Source of the DNA: Pararhizobium sp. IMCC3301
GTDB taxonomy: Bacteria > Pseudomonadota > Alphaproteobacteria > Rhizobiales > GCA-2746425
Length of the DNA: 64,000 bases
Assembly: GCF_030758315.1 (NCBI RefSeq)
Contig: NZ_CP132336.1
Span: 186,001-250,000 of the forward strand
Reading direction: 5' to 3'
This document shows positions 7,696 to 18,053 of this stretch, one piece after another. The notes below the pieces were generated by a model. It had not been told where the DNA came from, ran no database searches, and saw only the letters and a list, made by a program, of their open reading frames with translations. Position 1 is the stretch's first letter. Every line of letters begins with the position of its first letter. Position numbers and translations under genes: made by a program.

Positions 7696-8988
7696 TCAAC
7701 GGGATGGAAGTCCAAGTTCGGTAAACGGAATGAAACTCACCGTATCACCGGGCTCGATCTGCGTCACGGCCTCGGGAATTTCGATCAGCCCGTCCGCCTC
7801 CCGCAGGCTGGTAATCAGCCCGGAGCCATCGCGGTCGAACTTTGTCACGCTGAGTGTGTCCGGCTCGGCCCGCCCTAAGATTCCGCGCAAAAACTCGCGC
7901 CGGTCTGGTTTCTTGCGCGCGATGGCAAACGCCGCCTTGACTGGAAACCGTACCGGATCGTGCCACGCGCTGCCTTGCAGCGACAGGATGATCTGGCGCA
8001 CATAAAGCAGGAAGCAGACAAAGGCCGCAACCGGATTGCCGGGAAGGCCGACAAAAACGCAATCGCCGATCTGCCCCATGGTCATCGGCCGTCCGGGCTT
8101 GATCGCCAGTTGCCAGAGATGGCGCTGTCCCAGTGCATCCAGTGCCGTGATGATATGATCTTCGTCGCCACGGCTGGCGCCGCCGGATGTCAGAATCATG
8201 TCATGGCCCGCAGCGGCAGTTGAGATTGTCTCCCGGATAAGTCTGGCATCATCCGGCAATATGCCAAAATCCGTCACCACAACCGGCAAAGTTTCCAAAA
8301 GCCCTTTCAACATGAAGAAATTGGCATCGAACACCTGGCCGGGCTGCGGTGCCACACCGGGGGCAGGGCGCAGCAATTCATCACCGGTGGACAACAGCGC
8401 CACCTTCAATTTCCGATAAACCACAACCTCGCTGATACCCAGCGAGGCAATGGCAGCCAGATCCTGAGCACGCAGGCTGTCTCCCGCCACCAGAACTGTG
8501 GTGCCCTCAAGCACATCTTCACCTGATTTGCGGCAGTTCGCGCCTTGTTTCAAACCAGGCGGAATGGCGACAAACGGCCGATCATTCTGGATATGCGGCT
8601 CGCAATCTTCCTGCATCGCCACTGTGTCGAGCCCGTCCGGCATCGCCGCGCCGGTAAATATGCGGGCGGCGGTCTGCCTTGGCATGGCCTGTTTACGGGC
8701 ATGGCCTGCCGCAACCCGGTCGGCAACTTCGAACCAGCCTCCAACCGCCTTGAAATCCGCATGGCAAAACGCATAGCCGTCAACCGCAGCATTGTCGGAT
8801 AAAGGCACATTGCGCGGCGCAATGATGGGCTGCGCCAGAATGCGCCCGCAGGCAGCTTCCAGCACGATGGTTTCGGTCCCGGCCACTGTGCTGATGCGCT
8901 CGCGCAGCAGGGTCAGCACATCATCATGGCGCAAGCGGTCCTTATCGTGCAGAAAACAATCATTCAGAAGCTTGCGCGGTTCCGTCAT
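7696..8988 (-). CDS. moeA: Molybdopterin molybdotransferase MoeA
   Basis: A 430-residue protein that inserts molybdate into adenylylated molybdopterin in the cytosol. Family motifs are visible: PLSDNAAVDGYAF near residue 62, the MPT-binding TSGGASRGDEDH near residue 267, and GLPGNPVAAFVCF near residue 318. A C-terminal beta domain completes the fold. The ATG overlaps the stop of mobB in an ATGA junction, so the two genes are translationally coupled. It is the last gene of the fdhD-mobA-mobB-moeA operon and supplies cofactor to formate dehydrogenase and other molybdoenzymes not in this window. Confidence 0.95.
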   Translation of the reverse strand: MTEPRKLLNDCFLHDKDRLRHDDVLTLLRERISTVAGTETIVLEAACGRILAQPIIAPRNVPLSDNAAVDGYAFCHADFKAVGGWFEVADRVAAGHARKQAMPRQTAARIFTGAAMPDGLDTVAMQEDCEPHIQNDRPFVAIPPGLKQGANCRKSGEDVLEGTTVLVAGDSLRAQDLAAIASLGISEVVVYRKLKVALLSTGDELLRPAPGVAPQPGQVFDANFFMLKGLLETLPVVVTDFGILPDDARLIRETISTAAAGHDMILTSGGASRGDEDHIITALDALGQRHLWQLAIKPGRPMTMGQIGDCVFVGLPGNPVAAFVCFLLYVRQIILSLQGSAWHDPVRFPVKAAFAIARKKPDRREFLRGILGRAEPDTLSVTKFDRDGSGLITSLREADGLIEIPEAVTQIEPGDTVSFIPFTELGLPSR

Positions 8989-9527
8989 GATACGGCGCGA
9001 TCGCTGGTTTTTCGATTTGGCAAGCCGCTGTGCCTGAGAGCGAAATCAGCAATTTCTGCGACATTGTCGATATCAAAGACTGGCAGGGCTTCGCCAATCA
9101 GGCTGGTGTCACTGGCCAGCGCGACAATATGCGGATCGTCCGGTGCAAGAGGCCGGTCGGACTTGGAACCGACACGACGTGCTTCAATTTTTGGGTGCGA
9201 CTCGCGCTTATAACCTTCCACTATCACCAGATCACAGGGCGCCAGTTTTCCCAGTACATCTTCAAGCAGAGGTTCATCTTCACCGCGCAATTCATGCATC
9301 AGTGCCCAGCGGCGTCCCGAAACCAGCGCCACTTCATGGGCACCCGCTTCACGATGGGCGTAGGAATCGCGTCCTTTCTGATCGATATCGAAATTATGAT
9401 GGGCGTGCTTGACGGTCGAAACTGAAAATCCGCGTGACGTAATCTCCGCCACCAGCCGGCTGACCAGGGTTGTTTTCCCGGAGTTTTTCCAGCCCGTGAC
9501 GCCAAATACCGGAGTTTGCTCAAACAT
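8985..9527 (-). CDS. mobB: Molybdopterin-guanine dinucleotide biosynthesis adaptor MobB
   Basis: A 180-residue GTP-binding protein with a P-loop GWKNSGKTTL, the switch-like TVKHAHHNFDID and the VEGYKRESHPKIE motif typical of MobB. It assists MobA in attaching GMP to molybdopterin. The start at MFEQTPVFGV places the P-loop at the usual distance from the N terminus and overlaps the end of mobA by 8 nt; starts at 9542 or 9563 are possible but extend beyond family length. Its stop overlaps the moeA start. Confidence 0.9.
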   Translation of the reverse strand: MFEQTPVFGVTGWKNSGKTTLVSRLVAEITSRGFSVSTVKHAHHNFDIDQKGRDSYAHREAGAHEVALVSGRRWALMHELRGEDEPLLEDVLGKLAPCDLVIVEGYKRESHPKIEARRVGSKSDRPLAPDDPHIVALASDTSLIGEALPVFDIDNVAEIADFALRHSGLPNRKTSDRAVS

Positions 9528-10149
9528 GCTCGGTCTCGTCATCGGCCAGATATTGTTCCGCAAGCGTCACATCATCCGGCGTATTGATATTGAAGAACGG
9601 GTCTGCACCATTGGCCTGCTTTGTGTCAAACGCCACCGTGGTCCAGCGATGCTGCTGCACGAAGCGCATGATTTTGCGCTCGTCGCCGTCCTTCAGGAAA
9701 CTTGTCAGATCAGGCAACAATTCGAGCGACCAAAGGCCGAAAGTCGGTTGCCGGAACCCCTGTGACGACGCCAGGACAATGTCGTGATCCCGGGACTCAG
9801 CCAGTCTCGACACAAAATCACGCGGAAAGAACGGCGTATCGGCTGCCACACTGCAGACATGTTGAAATCCGTTCTGCCGGGCATAGTCCATGCCAGCCAG
9901 AATTCCGGCCAGCGGTCCGGCATAGCCAGCAACAGTATCGGCAACGACAGGAATGGCAAGACTGTCAAATTTGCTCATGTCCGCATTGGTGTTGACAATG
10001 ACCAAGGGCAATTGCGGGCGGATGCGGCGCAGCACACGCTCCACCATTGGCACACCGGCCAGCGGCATCAGCGTCTTGTCAACCGCACCCATCCGCCGGG
10101 ACTGGCCACCGGCAAGGATAACGCCAAGGATTCCCTGAGTGTCGGTCAT
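9520..10149 (-). CDS. mobA: Molybdenum cofactor guanylyltransferase MobA
   Basis: A 209-residue nucleotidyltransferase that transfers GMP to Mo-molybdopterin. It shows the signature GVILAGGQSRRMG at the N terminus, an invariant lysine soon after (DKTLMPL) and the AADTPFFP metal-binding segment near residue 103. The C terminus has FFNINTPDD, typical of MobA. Start and stop both overlap the neighbours (ATGA with fdhD; 8 nt with mobB), so the operon is compact. Confidence 0.95.
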   Translation of the reverse strand: MTDTQGILGVILAGGQSRRMGAVDKTLMPLAGVPMVERVLRRIRPQLPLVIVNTNADMSKFDSLAIPVVADTVAGYAGPLAGILAGMDYARQNGFQHVCSVAADTPFFPRDFVSRLAESRDHDIVLASSQGFRQPTFGLWSLELLPDLTSFLKDGDERKIMRFVQQHRWTTVAFDTKQANGADPFFNINTPDDVTLAEQYLADDETEHV

Positions 10150-10982
10150 TTTGAGGTTTCTGTTACTGGTTGGCTGTCAAAAATGACACGCTCTTCACCG
10201 GACAGCACCGTGAAGCGGGCGCCGCGTGCCCGGCCAATCAGGGTCAGGCCGGCGCTGCGCGCCAGATCCACGCCCCAGGCCGTGAAGCCGGAGCGTGAAA
10301 TCAGGATTGGAATTCCCATCATCACACATTTGATGACCATTTCGGAGGTGAGGCGGCCGGTAGTGTAAAACAGTTTATCTGCCGGATCACAATCATTCAG
10401 CCACATCCAGCCGGCTATCTTGTCGACAGCATTGTGGCGTCCGACATCTTCCATATAGGCGATGGGCGCGTCGTCCCGCGCCAGAACGCAGCCGTGAATT
10501 GCGCCAGCGGTCAGGTACAGTGATGGCATTGTATTGATCTTTTTCAGCAGGTTCTGCAAAACGCGCCCAGAAAGGATGGTGTTGCCGGGCAGCTTCACAT
10601 CTTCAAAACTTTCCATCACATCGCCAAAAATCGTGCCCTGGGCGCAGCCTGATGTGCGGATTTTCTTTTTCAGCTTTTCCTCAAAGTTGGTTTCGTGCCG
10701 GGTCCGCACAACCACGACACCCAGATCATCATCATAGTCCACCCCGGTAATCGGGTTGTCCGGTTCCAGCATGTTCTGGTTCGCCAGATAACCCACCGCC
10801 AGCAGGTCGGGATGATCACCGATCGTCATCATCGTGACGATTTCCTGGCGGTTCAGGTAAAGCGTCAATGCCCGTTCGGTGACGACCCGGGTTTCCACAG
10901 GGACCCCGGTCTGATCAAAACCGCTCACCGAGGCCGACAGTTTCGGATCGTCCGGCTTTGGAGAGATAATGAGATCACTCAT
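10146..10982 (-). CDS. fdhD: Formate dehydrogenase accessory sulfurtransferase FdhD
   Basis: A 278-residue protein that passes sulfur from a cysteine desulfurase to the molybdenum cofactor of formate dehydrogenase. The region SGCAQGTIFGD carries the sulfur-transfer site; here only one Cys is present where the E. coli protein has a CxxC pair. Other family stretches are EDVGRHNAVDK and TTGRLTSEMV, plus SRSGFTAWGV near the end. It heads the molybdenum-cofactor operon and overlaps mobA by 4 nt. The 266 bases upstream, up to rnd, hold no gene that I can see. Confidence 0.93.
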   Translation of the reverse strand: MSDLIISPKPDDPKLSASVSGFDQTGVPVETRVVTERALTLYLNRQEIVTMMTIGDHPDLLAVGYLANQNMLEPDNPITGVDYDDDLGVVVVRTRHETNFEEKLKKKIRTSGCAQGTIFGDVMESFEDVKLPGNTILSGRVLQNLLKKINTMPSLYLTAGAIHGCVLARDDAPIAYMEDVGRHNAVDKIAGWMWLNDCDPADKLFYTTGRLTSEMVIKCVMMGIPILISRSGFTAWGVDLARSAGLTLIGRARGARFTVLSGEERVIFDSQPVTETSK

Positions 10983-11248
10983 GGTGGGGTCGGATCGCCT
11001 GTCTGTAACGGGTGGCTCTGGTTCATCTATAGCGGACCGTCAGCACTGCGCAAAGGGCGGGCTTGGCTTTTGAAACGGTCAACAGCACATTTTGCTGCAG
11101 ACCTGCCTTAGTGTACGATCAGGGGCACGTAGGTCCGATAAGTGCAGACCATTCATGTTGCCCTGAAAGCCGCACTTCCCTGACAGCTTCCTTATAAACA
11201 ATCCAGCTGCGGTAGTGGATATCAGACCTTTGGCCAGCAAATACCCGA

Positions 11249-12415
11249 TCATTCGCCAATCGGCACCAGAACCACTTTTTTCCGTTTTGAAAGCGCGAAA
11301 CCCAGTTTACCTGCCTTGACCTGCAGGGCCGGTTCACCAAACAACTCGCGGCGCCATCCGGAAAGAGCAGCGACATTCGCTGTATCGCTATCGGCGATTT
11401 TTTCCAGATCATCCATATTTGCGATGATCTTGGAGGCAACGCCATGTTCCTCGCACACCAGCTTGAGCAGGACCTTGAGCAATTCAACCACCGCACTTGA
11501 TCCTTGGGGGCGCCGGGCCGGGCGCGGCACAACAGGGAGTTGATCCTTGGGAATGGATTTGGCACGCTTTACCGCAGCAATCACCGCATCTGCGAATTTC
11601 GACCGGTCAAAGCCTCTCGGCAAGGCGCGCATCCGGCCCAGAGCCTGGGTGTTTTCGGGCTGTTGCGAGGCCAGCTCATAAATTGCATCATCCTTGATGA
11701 TACGGCCGCGCGGCTGGTTTCGGGTTTTCGCCTCTGCTTCACGCCAAGCGGCCAATTCCTGTGTGACAGCCAGCTCAATCGGCTTGCGGGCCCGCATTTT
11801 CAGGCGTTTCCAGGCATCTTCCGGCTCGACAATATACGTGCCGCGGCTTTCCAGAATGGCCATTTCCTCATCCAGCCAGCCGGACCGTTTCTGCTGCTCC
11901 AGACTGTCTTTGAGAGATTTGTAGATGTCTCGCAGATGGGTCACATCAGCCAGAGCATAGGCCTGTTGCTTTTCACTGAGCGGACGATGGCTCCAGTCGG
12001 TGAAGCGCGATGATTTGTCGATCTGGACATCACAGATTTTCAGCACAAGATGATCATAGCTGATGCTGTCGCCATAGCCGCAGACCATCGCTGCAATCTG
12101 GGTATCAAACAACGGAGCCGGGATCAGATCACCCAGCTTAAGGATGATTTCCAGATCCTGACGCGCAGAATGGAACACTTTCACCACATTCCTGTCGGCC
12201 ATCAGCTTGAAGAAGGGGGCAAGATCCAGCCCTTCGGCCAGCGGATCAATCAGCGCCGCTTCGTCTTCGCTGGCCACCTGTATGAGGCACAATATGGGCC
12301 AGTAGGTGCTTTCTCGAAGAAACTCGGTGTCAACGGTGACATAGGGATGTGTAGCCAGGCGTGCGCACATCTCGGCGAGCGCCTTTGTATCGGTCAAAGT
12401 CGTTATTTCGGACAA
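11249..12415 (-). CDS. rnd: Ribonuclease D
   Basis: A 388-residue 3'-5' exoribonuclease of the DEDD superfamily that trims tRNA and other stable RNA ends. Exo motifs are visible: VDTEFLRE near residue 28 (Exo I), FHSARQDLEI near residue 81 (Exo II) and the tyrosine-type Exo III in YALADVTHL near residue 152. HRDC domains follow in the C-terminal half (MRALPRGFDRSKF region). It starts 3 nt after the phaC stop on the same strand and is probably co-transcribed with it. Confidence 0.93.
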   Translation of the reverse strand: MSEITTLTDTKALAEMCARLATHPYVTVDTEFLRESTYWPILCLIQVASEDEAALIDPLAEGLDLAPFFKLMADRNVVKVFHSARQDLEIILKLGDLIPAPLFDTQIAAMVCGYGDSISYDHLVLKICDVQIDKSSRFTDWSHRPLSEKQQAYALADVTHLRDIYKSLKDSLEQQKRSGWLDEEMAILESRGTYIVEPEDAWKRLKMRARKPIELAVTQELAAWREAEAKTRNQPRGRIIKDDAIYELASQQPENTQALGRMRALPRGFDRSKFADAVIAAVKRAKSIPKDQLPVVPRPARRPQGSSAVVELLKVLLKLVCEEHGVASKIIANMDDLEKIADSDTANVAALSGWRRELFGEPALQVKAGKLGFALSKRKKVVLVPIGE

Positions 12416-12418
12416 AAT

Positions 12419-14242
12419 TCAAGCCTTGGTTTTAACGTAGGAACCCGGTGCATCTTCGATAATCTCAATGCCGTTGTCGCCGGGTTGGCGGGCTGGCACC
12501 TGTGTGTTGTTGAGACTCTCGATCCAGGACTGCCAGTGTGGCCACCATGATCCTGGATGTTGGTCTGCCTTTGTGAGCCACTCCTCAAAGTCGCCCTGCG
12601 GTGCGCCGCCGGTCCAGTACTGATATTTGTTTTTGTGCGGCGGATTGATGACGCCGGCAATATGGCCCGATCCGGACATCACAAATTGCACCGGGCCTCC
12701 GAAATGCGCCGATCCGGTAAACACTGACAGGGCCGGCGCAATGTGATCTTCCCGTGTCGCCAGATTATAGATTGGGATTTTGACCTTCGACAGGTCAAGA
12801 CAGACATCATCCACCACCATTTTGCCGCAGCACAGATTGTTTTCCAGATAGCAGTTCCGCATATAAAACGAATGATTGGCCGCCGGCATCCTCGTGCTGT
12901 CCGAATTCCAGTACAGCAGATCAAACGGGAAGGGCTCTTTGCCGCGCATGTAATTATTGACAAAATACGGCCAGATCAGATCATTGGACCGCAGCATGTT
13001 GAACGCATTTGTCATCTTCGAGCCTTCCAGATAACCGCGTTTTTCCATGCGTTTCTCAAGGGCTTTGATCTGTTCTTCGTCGACAAAGATTTTCAGCTCG
13101 CCTGCGTGGGTAAAATCCACCTGTGTGGTAAACAGGGTCGCAGAAGCAATCCGTGTATCTTTCTTTGCCGCCAAATAGGCAAGCGTTACCGACAGCAGCG
13201 TGCCGCCAACGCAATAGCCTATGGCATTGACCTTTTTTTCACCGGTCGCGGCCTCGATCTTGTTCAGAGCCTCCAATATGCCTTCCTTCATATAATGCTC
13301 GAAGCTCTTGCCGGCCTGACGTTCGTCGGGATTCACCCATGAGATCACAAAAACTGTCTGGCCCCGTTCGACCGCCCAGCGGATAAAGGATTTTTCGGGG
13401 TTGAGATCGAGCACGTAGAACTTGTTGATCCAGGGTGGAACGATCAGCAGCGGGCGCTTCAGCACCTTCTCTGTAATTGGCGCGTATTGAATAAGCTGGC
13501 AAACCTCATTTTGAAAAATGACCTTGCCGGGCGTAACCGCCAAATTTTCGCCGACCTTGAACTTTTTCGCATCGGACTGGCGCATTTTCAACTCGCCATC
13601 ACCGGCAATCATGTCTTCTGCCAGCATGCGCATGCCGCGCACCAGGTTTTCACCGTCACTCTGGACGGTTTCTTTCAGCAGCTCCGGATTGGTGAGCAGA
13701 AAATTGGACGGCGACACAGCATTGGATAATTGCTGCACATAAAAATCAGCTTTGCGTTTGGTGTGCGGATCAAGTTCTGCCGCATCGGTCACCATCTGTT
13801 GCGCCCAATTCGACGTAATCAGGTAGAACTGTTTGAGGAAGTCAAAAAACTGGTTCTGTTCCCAGTCTTCGCCAGCAAACCGTTTGTCACCACTTGGTGT
13901 CTCGACGGCCGGCGTGGCGTCATGTCCCTGCATGCGCTGCAGCGAGGAACTCCACAGATTCATGTAGTTCGTCCACAATTTGGTCTGCGCCTGAAGCGCT
14001 CGCTCGGGGTCCGACAACCAGTATTCACCGACTTTCGACAGTGTCCTTACGATTTCCGCAATCTCATCATTCGCATCATCCCCGCCGCGCCGGCCTTCTT
14101 CTCGCGGCTTGATATAGGCGGCGAAGGCGCGGCCAGCTTCCTCAGCAGCGCGCGCCAGATTATTGGCAAAGACTTCGGGGTTCTGAACGATATATTCCAA
14201 AAGCCGATTGTCCCGGAGCGGGTCTTTGGGTTTTTCCGTCAT
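12419..14242 (-). CDS. phaC: Class I poly(3-hydroxyalkanoate) synthase PhaC
   Basis: A 607-residue polymerase that joins hydroxyacyl-CoA units into polyester storage granules. The lipase-box-like active site GYCVGGT has its Cys near residue 344; the partner Asp is in [10 protein letters not shown] and the His in [13 protein letters not shown]. Length and the N-terminal PhaC domain fit class I enzymes. The start MTEKPKDP follows AGGGACC; a frame extends 15 residues upstream without support. No phaA, phaB, phaR or depolymerase gene is adjacent; rnd follows directly. A small phasin-like protein lies 20 kb away. Confidence 0.93.
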   Translation of the reverse strand: MTEKPKDPLRDNRLLEYIVQNPEVFANNLARAAEEAGRAFAAYIKPREEGRRGGDDANDEIAEIVRTLSKVGEYWLSDPERALQAQTKLWTNYMNLWSSSLQRMQGHDATPAVETPSGDKRFAGEDWEQNQFFDFLKQFYLITSNWAQQMVTDAAELDPHTKRKADFYVQQLSNAVSPSNFLLTNPELLKETVQSDGENLVRGMRMLAEDMIAGDGELKMRQSDAKKFKVGENLAVTPGKVIFQNEVCQLIQYAPITEKVLKRPLLIVPPWINKFYVLDLNPEKSFIRWAVERGQTVFVISWVNPDERQAGKSFEHYMKEGILEALNKIEAATGEKKVNAIGYCVGGTLLSVTLAYLAAKKDTRIASATLFTTQVDFTHAGELKIFVDEEQIKALEKRMEKRGYLEGSKMTNAFNMLRSNDLIWPYFVNNYMRGKEPFPFDLLYWNSDSTRMPAANHSFYMRNCYLENNLCCGKMVVDDVCLDLSKVKIPIYNLATREDHIAPALSVFTGSAHFGGPVQFVMSGSGHIAGVINPPHKNKYQYWTGGAPQGDFEEWLTKADQHPGSWWPHWQSWIESLNNTQVPARQPGDNGIEIIEDAPGSYVKTKA

Positions 14243-14432
14243 GGTCCCTGTAAGGTATCTTATTGTTTTCCAGTACTTGTGTATCATTGACCCGACTCAA
14301 GCGAAAGCGCGAGAGGTGTATATTCGGCCCGATAATTGCGCGGTTTCGCAGGTTTTTGGTCTTTTCACGGCCACAGTATCGTGAAACAAACCAAATTCCC
14401 GATTCCGTACCCATCATGAAGCGAGAAATCCG

Positions 14433-15644
14433 ATGGAAGAGTTCCACAAAGTCAAGCGACTGCCAGTCTATGTTTTCGAACACGTCAACAAAATCAAAGC
14501 GGCGGCGCGGGCAGGCGGGGCGGACATTGTGGATTTGGGAATGGGAAATCCTGATTTGCCGACCCCCAAACACATCGTCGACAAATTGGTTGAGACGGTA
14601 TCAAATCCACGCACCCACCGCTATTCCGCATCGCGCGGCATACCCGGTCTGCGCAAGGCACAGGCAGCCTATTATGGCCGCCGCTTTGGTGTGAAACTCG
14701 ATCCAGAGAGCCAGGTAGTGGCGACGCTCGGGTCAAAAGAGGGGTTTGCCAATATGGCACAGGCCATCACCGCACCCGGAGATGTAATTCTGGTGCCGAA
14801 TCCGACTTACCCGATCCATGCATTCGGCTTCATCATGTCGGGCGGTGTAATCCGTTCAATTCCCGCTGAGCCCGGCCCCGAATTTTTTCATGCTGCGGAG
14901 CGTGCGATCCGGCATTGTATTCCCAAACCGCTGGCCCTCATTCTCAATTATCCATCGAACCCGACTGCGTTTCTTGCGGATCTGGATTTTTACCAGGACG
15001 TTGTCGCCTTTGCCCGTAAACATGACCTGCTGATCTTGTCGGATCTGGCCTATTCTGAAATCTATTTTGACGGTCCCCCGCCACCGTCGATCCTTCAAGT
15101 CGATGGCGCCATCGATATCGCCGTAGAGTTTACCAGCATGTCTAAAACATTTTCCATGCCGGGCTGGCGCATGGGATTTGCCGTCGGCAACGAGCGCCTG
15201 ATCGCAGCGCTTGCACGGGTCAAATCCTATCTGGATTATGGTGCATTCACGCCCATTCAGGTTGCAGCGGCCGCTGCGTTGAACGGCAGTGAGGATTGCA
15301 TCCATGAAGCCCGTAAAATTTATAAGGGCCGCCGCGATGTCATGGTCGATTCATTTGCCCGCGCTGGCTGGCATGTTCCATCGCCCGGTGCAACGATGTT
15401 TGCCTGGGCCCCTTTGCCGGAAGGATTCAAACATATGGGCTCGTTCGAGTTTTCCAGATTGCTGATCGAACAGGCTGACGTCGCGGTGGCGCCGGGGGTC
15501 GGCTTCGGCGAACATGGTGACAACCATGTTCGCATTGCTCTGGTGGAAAATGAACAACGGATCCGCCAGGCTGCCCGAAACTTGCGACGCTTCCTTGCAT
15601 CTGCCCAGCAATCCATGCCAAACGTCGTGCCAATCAGCGCCTAG
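14433..15644 (+). CDS. PLP-dependent aminotransferase (alanine/LL-diaminopimelate AlaC-type)
   Basis: A 403-residue fold-type I aminotransferase. Cofactor-binding features are the NYPSNPTA segment, DLAYSEIYFDG, and the Schiff-base lysine in SMSKTFSMPGWRMGF. The sequence is of the class annotated as alanine transaminase or LL-diaminopimelate aminotransferase (AatA/AlaC). It likely makes alanine from pyruvate and glutamate or acts in lysine synthesis. It is divergent to phaC and stands 35 nt before homoserine dehydrogenase, an arrangement I know from other Hyphomicrobiales. Confidence 0.9.
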   Translation: MEEFHKVKRLPVYVFEHVNKIKAAARAGGADIVDLGMGNPDLPTPKHIVDKLVETVSNPRTHRYSASRGIPGLRKAQAAYYGRRFGVKLDPESQVVATLGSKEGFANMAQAITAPGDVILVPNPTYPIHAFGFIMSGGVIRSIPAEPGPEFFHAAERAIRHCIPKPLALILNYPSNPTAFLADLDFYQDVVAFARKHDLLILSDLAYSEIYFDGPPPPSILQVDGAIDIAVEFTSMSKTFSMPGWRMGFAVGNERLIAALARVKSYLDYGAFTPIQVAAAAALNGSEDCIHEARKIYKGRRDVMVDSFARAGWHVPSPGATMFAWAPLPEGFKHMGSFEFSRLLIEQADVAVAPGVGFGEHGDNHVRIALVENEQRIRQAARNLRRFLASAQQSMPNVVPISA

Positions 15645-15679
15645 ACGCTGTTTCTACTGCAAATTCGGAAAGACCTTCA

Positions 15680-16993
15680 ATGACAGATGCGTTGCGACTC
15701 GGCGTTGCCGGGCTTGGAACTGTTGGCTGTTCGCTGATTCAGCTTCTGGCCAGACAAAAAGACGTTCTGGAAAGTCGTTGTGGTCGCACATTATCGGTAA
15801 TGGGGGTCAGCGCGCGTTCACGCAATCTCAAGCGTGACATATCAATTGACGGATTGGCCTGGCACGATGATCCCGTGACGCTGGCGACAGCACCCGATGT
15901 GGATGTCTTTGTCGAGCTGATTGGCGGAGATGCAGGCGCTGCCGACATTTCGGTGCGGGCCGCTCTGAAAGCTGGAAAACACGTTGTCACCGCCAACAAG
16001 GCGCTGTTGGCAAAACATGGCGGCGAATTGGCGACACTGGCCGAAAAGCATGGCGTTACCCTGAATTTCGAGGCGGCGGTTGCAGGCGGAATTCCCATCA
16101 TCAAGGCAATGCGGGAAAGTCTTGCTGGCAATCAGGTATCCCGAGTCTCCGGCATCTTGAACGGAACCTGCAATTATATCCTGACCCGAATGGAGCGGGA
16201 TAATCTATCCTTTGCCGCATGTCTGGAGGAAGCGCAGCAACTCGGCTATGCGGAAGCTGATCCGACATTCGACGTTGAAGGGTTTGATACGGCCCATAAG
16301 CTGGCATTGCTGACAAGCCTGGCGTTCGGTACGCAGATCAACAGCGAAGATATTTATGTGGAAGGCATCTCTTCCATCACCCCCCAGGACATCCAGGCCG
16401 CGGCTGAGCTTGGTTATCGCATCAAGCTGCTTGGTGTTGCCCAGCGACGCACAACTGGCATTGAGCAAAGGGTACACCCGACCATGGTGCCCCTGGAAGG
16501 TCACCTCGCGCAGATATCCGACGTGACCAATGCGGTTTCTGTTGATGCTGATGCGGTCGGTAACATCACACTGTCCGGACCGGGCGCCGGCGGCGATGCC
16601 ACTGCCTCTGCAGTGCTGGGCGACATAGCCGACATTGCACGCGGCCTTCGTACACTGCCGCTGGGCGTCAGCGTCACTGAGCTGAAACCCTATGTCCGGG
16701 CCAGAATGGGCGCGCATGAAGGCGGTTATTACATCCGGCTTACAGTCAGCGACCGGCTTGGCGCGTTCGCCTCCATTGCCGGGCGTATGGCCGAGGCCGG
16801 TATTTCGCTGGCAAGTATCGTTCAGAAAAACCGGGACGGTCAGCCCGGTGTCTCAAACGGGCCGGAAACCAAATCCGTGCTTCTGATCACGCATCAAACA
16901 ACAGAAAGTGCCATTCGCGAAGCATTGGTGCATATTAGGTCCGACGGTCATATTGTCGGGGATCCGCAACTGATCCGGCTGGAAATAGCCTGA
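15680..16993 (+). CDS. hom: Homoserine dehydrogenase
   Basis: A 437-residue enzyme that reduces aspartate semialdehyde to homoserine, the branch point to threonine and methionine. An N-terminal NAD(P)-binding motif (GVAGLGTVGCSL), the catalytic segment NGTCNYILTRM and YAEADPTFDVEGFDTAHKL are clear. The C-terminal 90 residues form an ACT domain (YYIRLTVSDRLGAFASIA), which gives threonine feedback in other species. GGAAAG precedes the ATG. It is second in the aatA-hom-glpX-recJ series. Confidence 0.96.
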   Translation: MTDALRLGVAGLGTVGCSLIQLLARQKDVLESRCGRTLSVMGVSARSRNLKRDISIDGLAWHDDPVTLATAPDVDVFVELIGGDAGAADISVRAALKAGKHVVTANKALLAKHGGELATLAEKHGVTLNFEAAVAGGIPIIKAMRESLAGNQVSRVSGILNGTCNYILTRMERDNLSFAACLEEAQQLGYAEADPTFDVEGFDTAHKLALLTSLAFGTQINSEDIYVEGISSITPQDIQAAAELGYRIKLLGVAQRRTTGIEQRVHPTMVPLEGHLAQISDVTNAVSVDADAVGNITLSGPGAGGDATASAVLGDIADIARGLRTLPLGVSVTELKPYVRARMGAHEGGYYIRLTVSDRLGAFASIAGRMAEAGISLASIVQKNRDGQPGVSNGPETKSVLLITHQTTESAIREALVHIRSDGHIVGDPQLIRLEIA

Positions 16994-17039
16994 ATCTGAA
17001 TAAAGGGGCAGGGGCTGCCGCGCAGCCTTTAAAAATGAC

Positions 17040-18029
17040 ATGAGCACCAGACAGTCCGAAGAAATGGTTCTTGATCGCATTCTCACTCTGGAACTGGCCC
17101 GCGTCACAGAACGCGCGGCAGTGGCCGCTGCAAGGTTGCGCGGACGTGGCGACGAAAAAGCCGCCGATCAGGCCGCAGTCGATGCCATGCGCAATGAACT
17201 GAATGCATTGCAGATTGACGGAACCGTGGTGATCGGCGAGGGCGAGCGCGACGAAGCACCGATGCTTTACATCGGAGAGAAAGTCGGCCGCAAAGGCGGC
17301 GGCCCGAAAGTCGATATCGCACTGGACCCGCTGGAAGGCACCACGATTTGTGCCAAAAACCTGCCCAATTCCCTGGCGGTGGTAGCTATCGCAAATGAGG
17401 GCAATCTGCTCAATGCGCCGGATGTTTACATGGACAAGATCGCCATTGGACCCGGTTACCCGCAAGGGACAGTCGATCTTGATCATGCTCCAGCGGAAAA
17501 TATGGCCCGCTTGGCTAAGGCAAAAGGCGTTGCCATACATCAGGTGACGGCCTGCATTCTGGATCGGCCGCGGCATGCCCGGATGATCGAGGAAGTGCGC
17601 CAGACCGGCGCGGCGATCCGGTTGATCGGAGATGGCGATGTGGCGGGTGTCATCCACACCACAGATCCGGATGAAACCGGTATCGACATTTACATGGGCA
17701 TAGGCGGCGCGCCTGAAGGCGTCTTGGCCGCAGCTGCACTACGCTGCATCGGTGGCCAGATGCAGGGCAGGCTTGTGATCAACACACAGCAGCAACGCGA
17801 CCGCGCTATCAAGATGGGGATTGAAGATGTGAGCAAAAAATTTGACATGTCGGAAATGGCCAAAGGCGACGTTCTGTTCGCAGCAACCGGCGTAACCGAT
17901 GGTAACATGCTGGCCGGTGTACGGTTTGACAAAGACAGCATCACCACCCACACAGTCGTTATGCGTTCATCCAGCCACACGGTGCGCTGGATCAAAGCCA
18001 GACACAGCCTGACCAGCAAATTCTCCTAG
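17040..18029 (+). CDS. glpX: Class II fructose-1,6-bisphosphatase GlpX
   Basis: A 329-residue lithium-sensitive phosphatase of gluconeogenesis. Metal and substrate motifs include VVIGEGERDEAPML, DPLEGTTICAK and IGDGDVAGVI, followed by GIGGAPEGVLAAAAL. The length is typical. It follows hom by 46 nt and precedes recJ by about 24 nt; the ribosome site is weak, so translation may depend on readthrough from the operon. Confidence 0.95.
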   Translation: MSTRQSEEMVLDRILTLELARVTERAAVAAARLRGRGDEKAADQAAVDAMRNELNALQIDGTVVIGEGERDEAPMLYIGEKVGRKGGGPKVDIALDPLEGTTICAKNLPNSLAVVAIANEGNLLNAPDVYMDKIAIGPGYPQGTVDLDHAPAENMARLAKAKGVAIHQVTACILDRPRHARMIEEVRQTGAAIRLIGDGDVAGVIHTTDPDETGIDIYMGIGGAPEGVLAAAALRCIGGQMQGRLVINTQQQRDRAIKMGIEDVSKKFDMSEMAKGDVLFAATGVTDGNMLAGVRFDKDSITTHTVVMRSSSHTVRWIKARHSLTSKFS

Positions 18030-18053
18030 CGCCAGAGACGGGGAGAGTTGCAT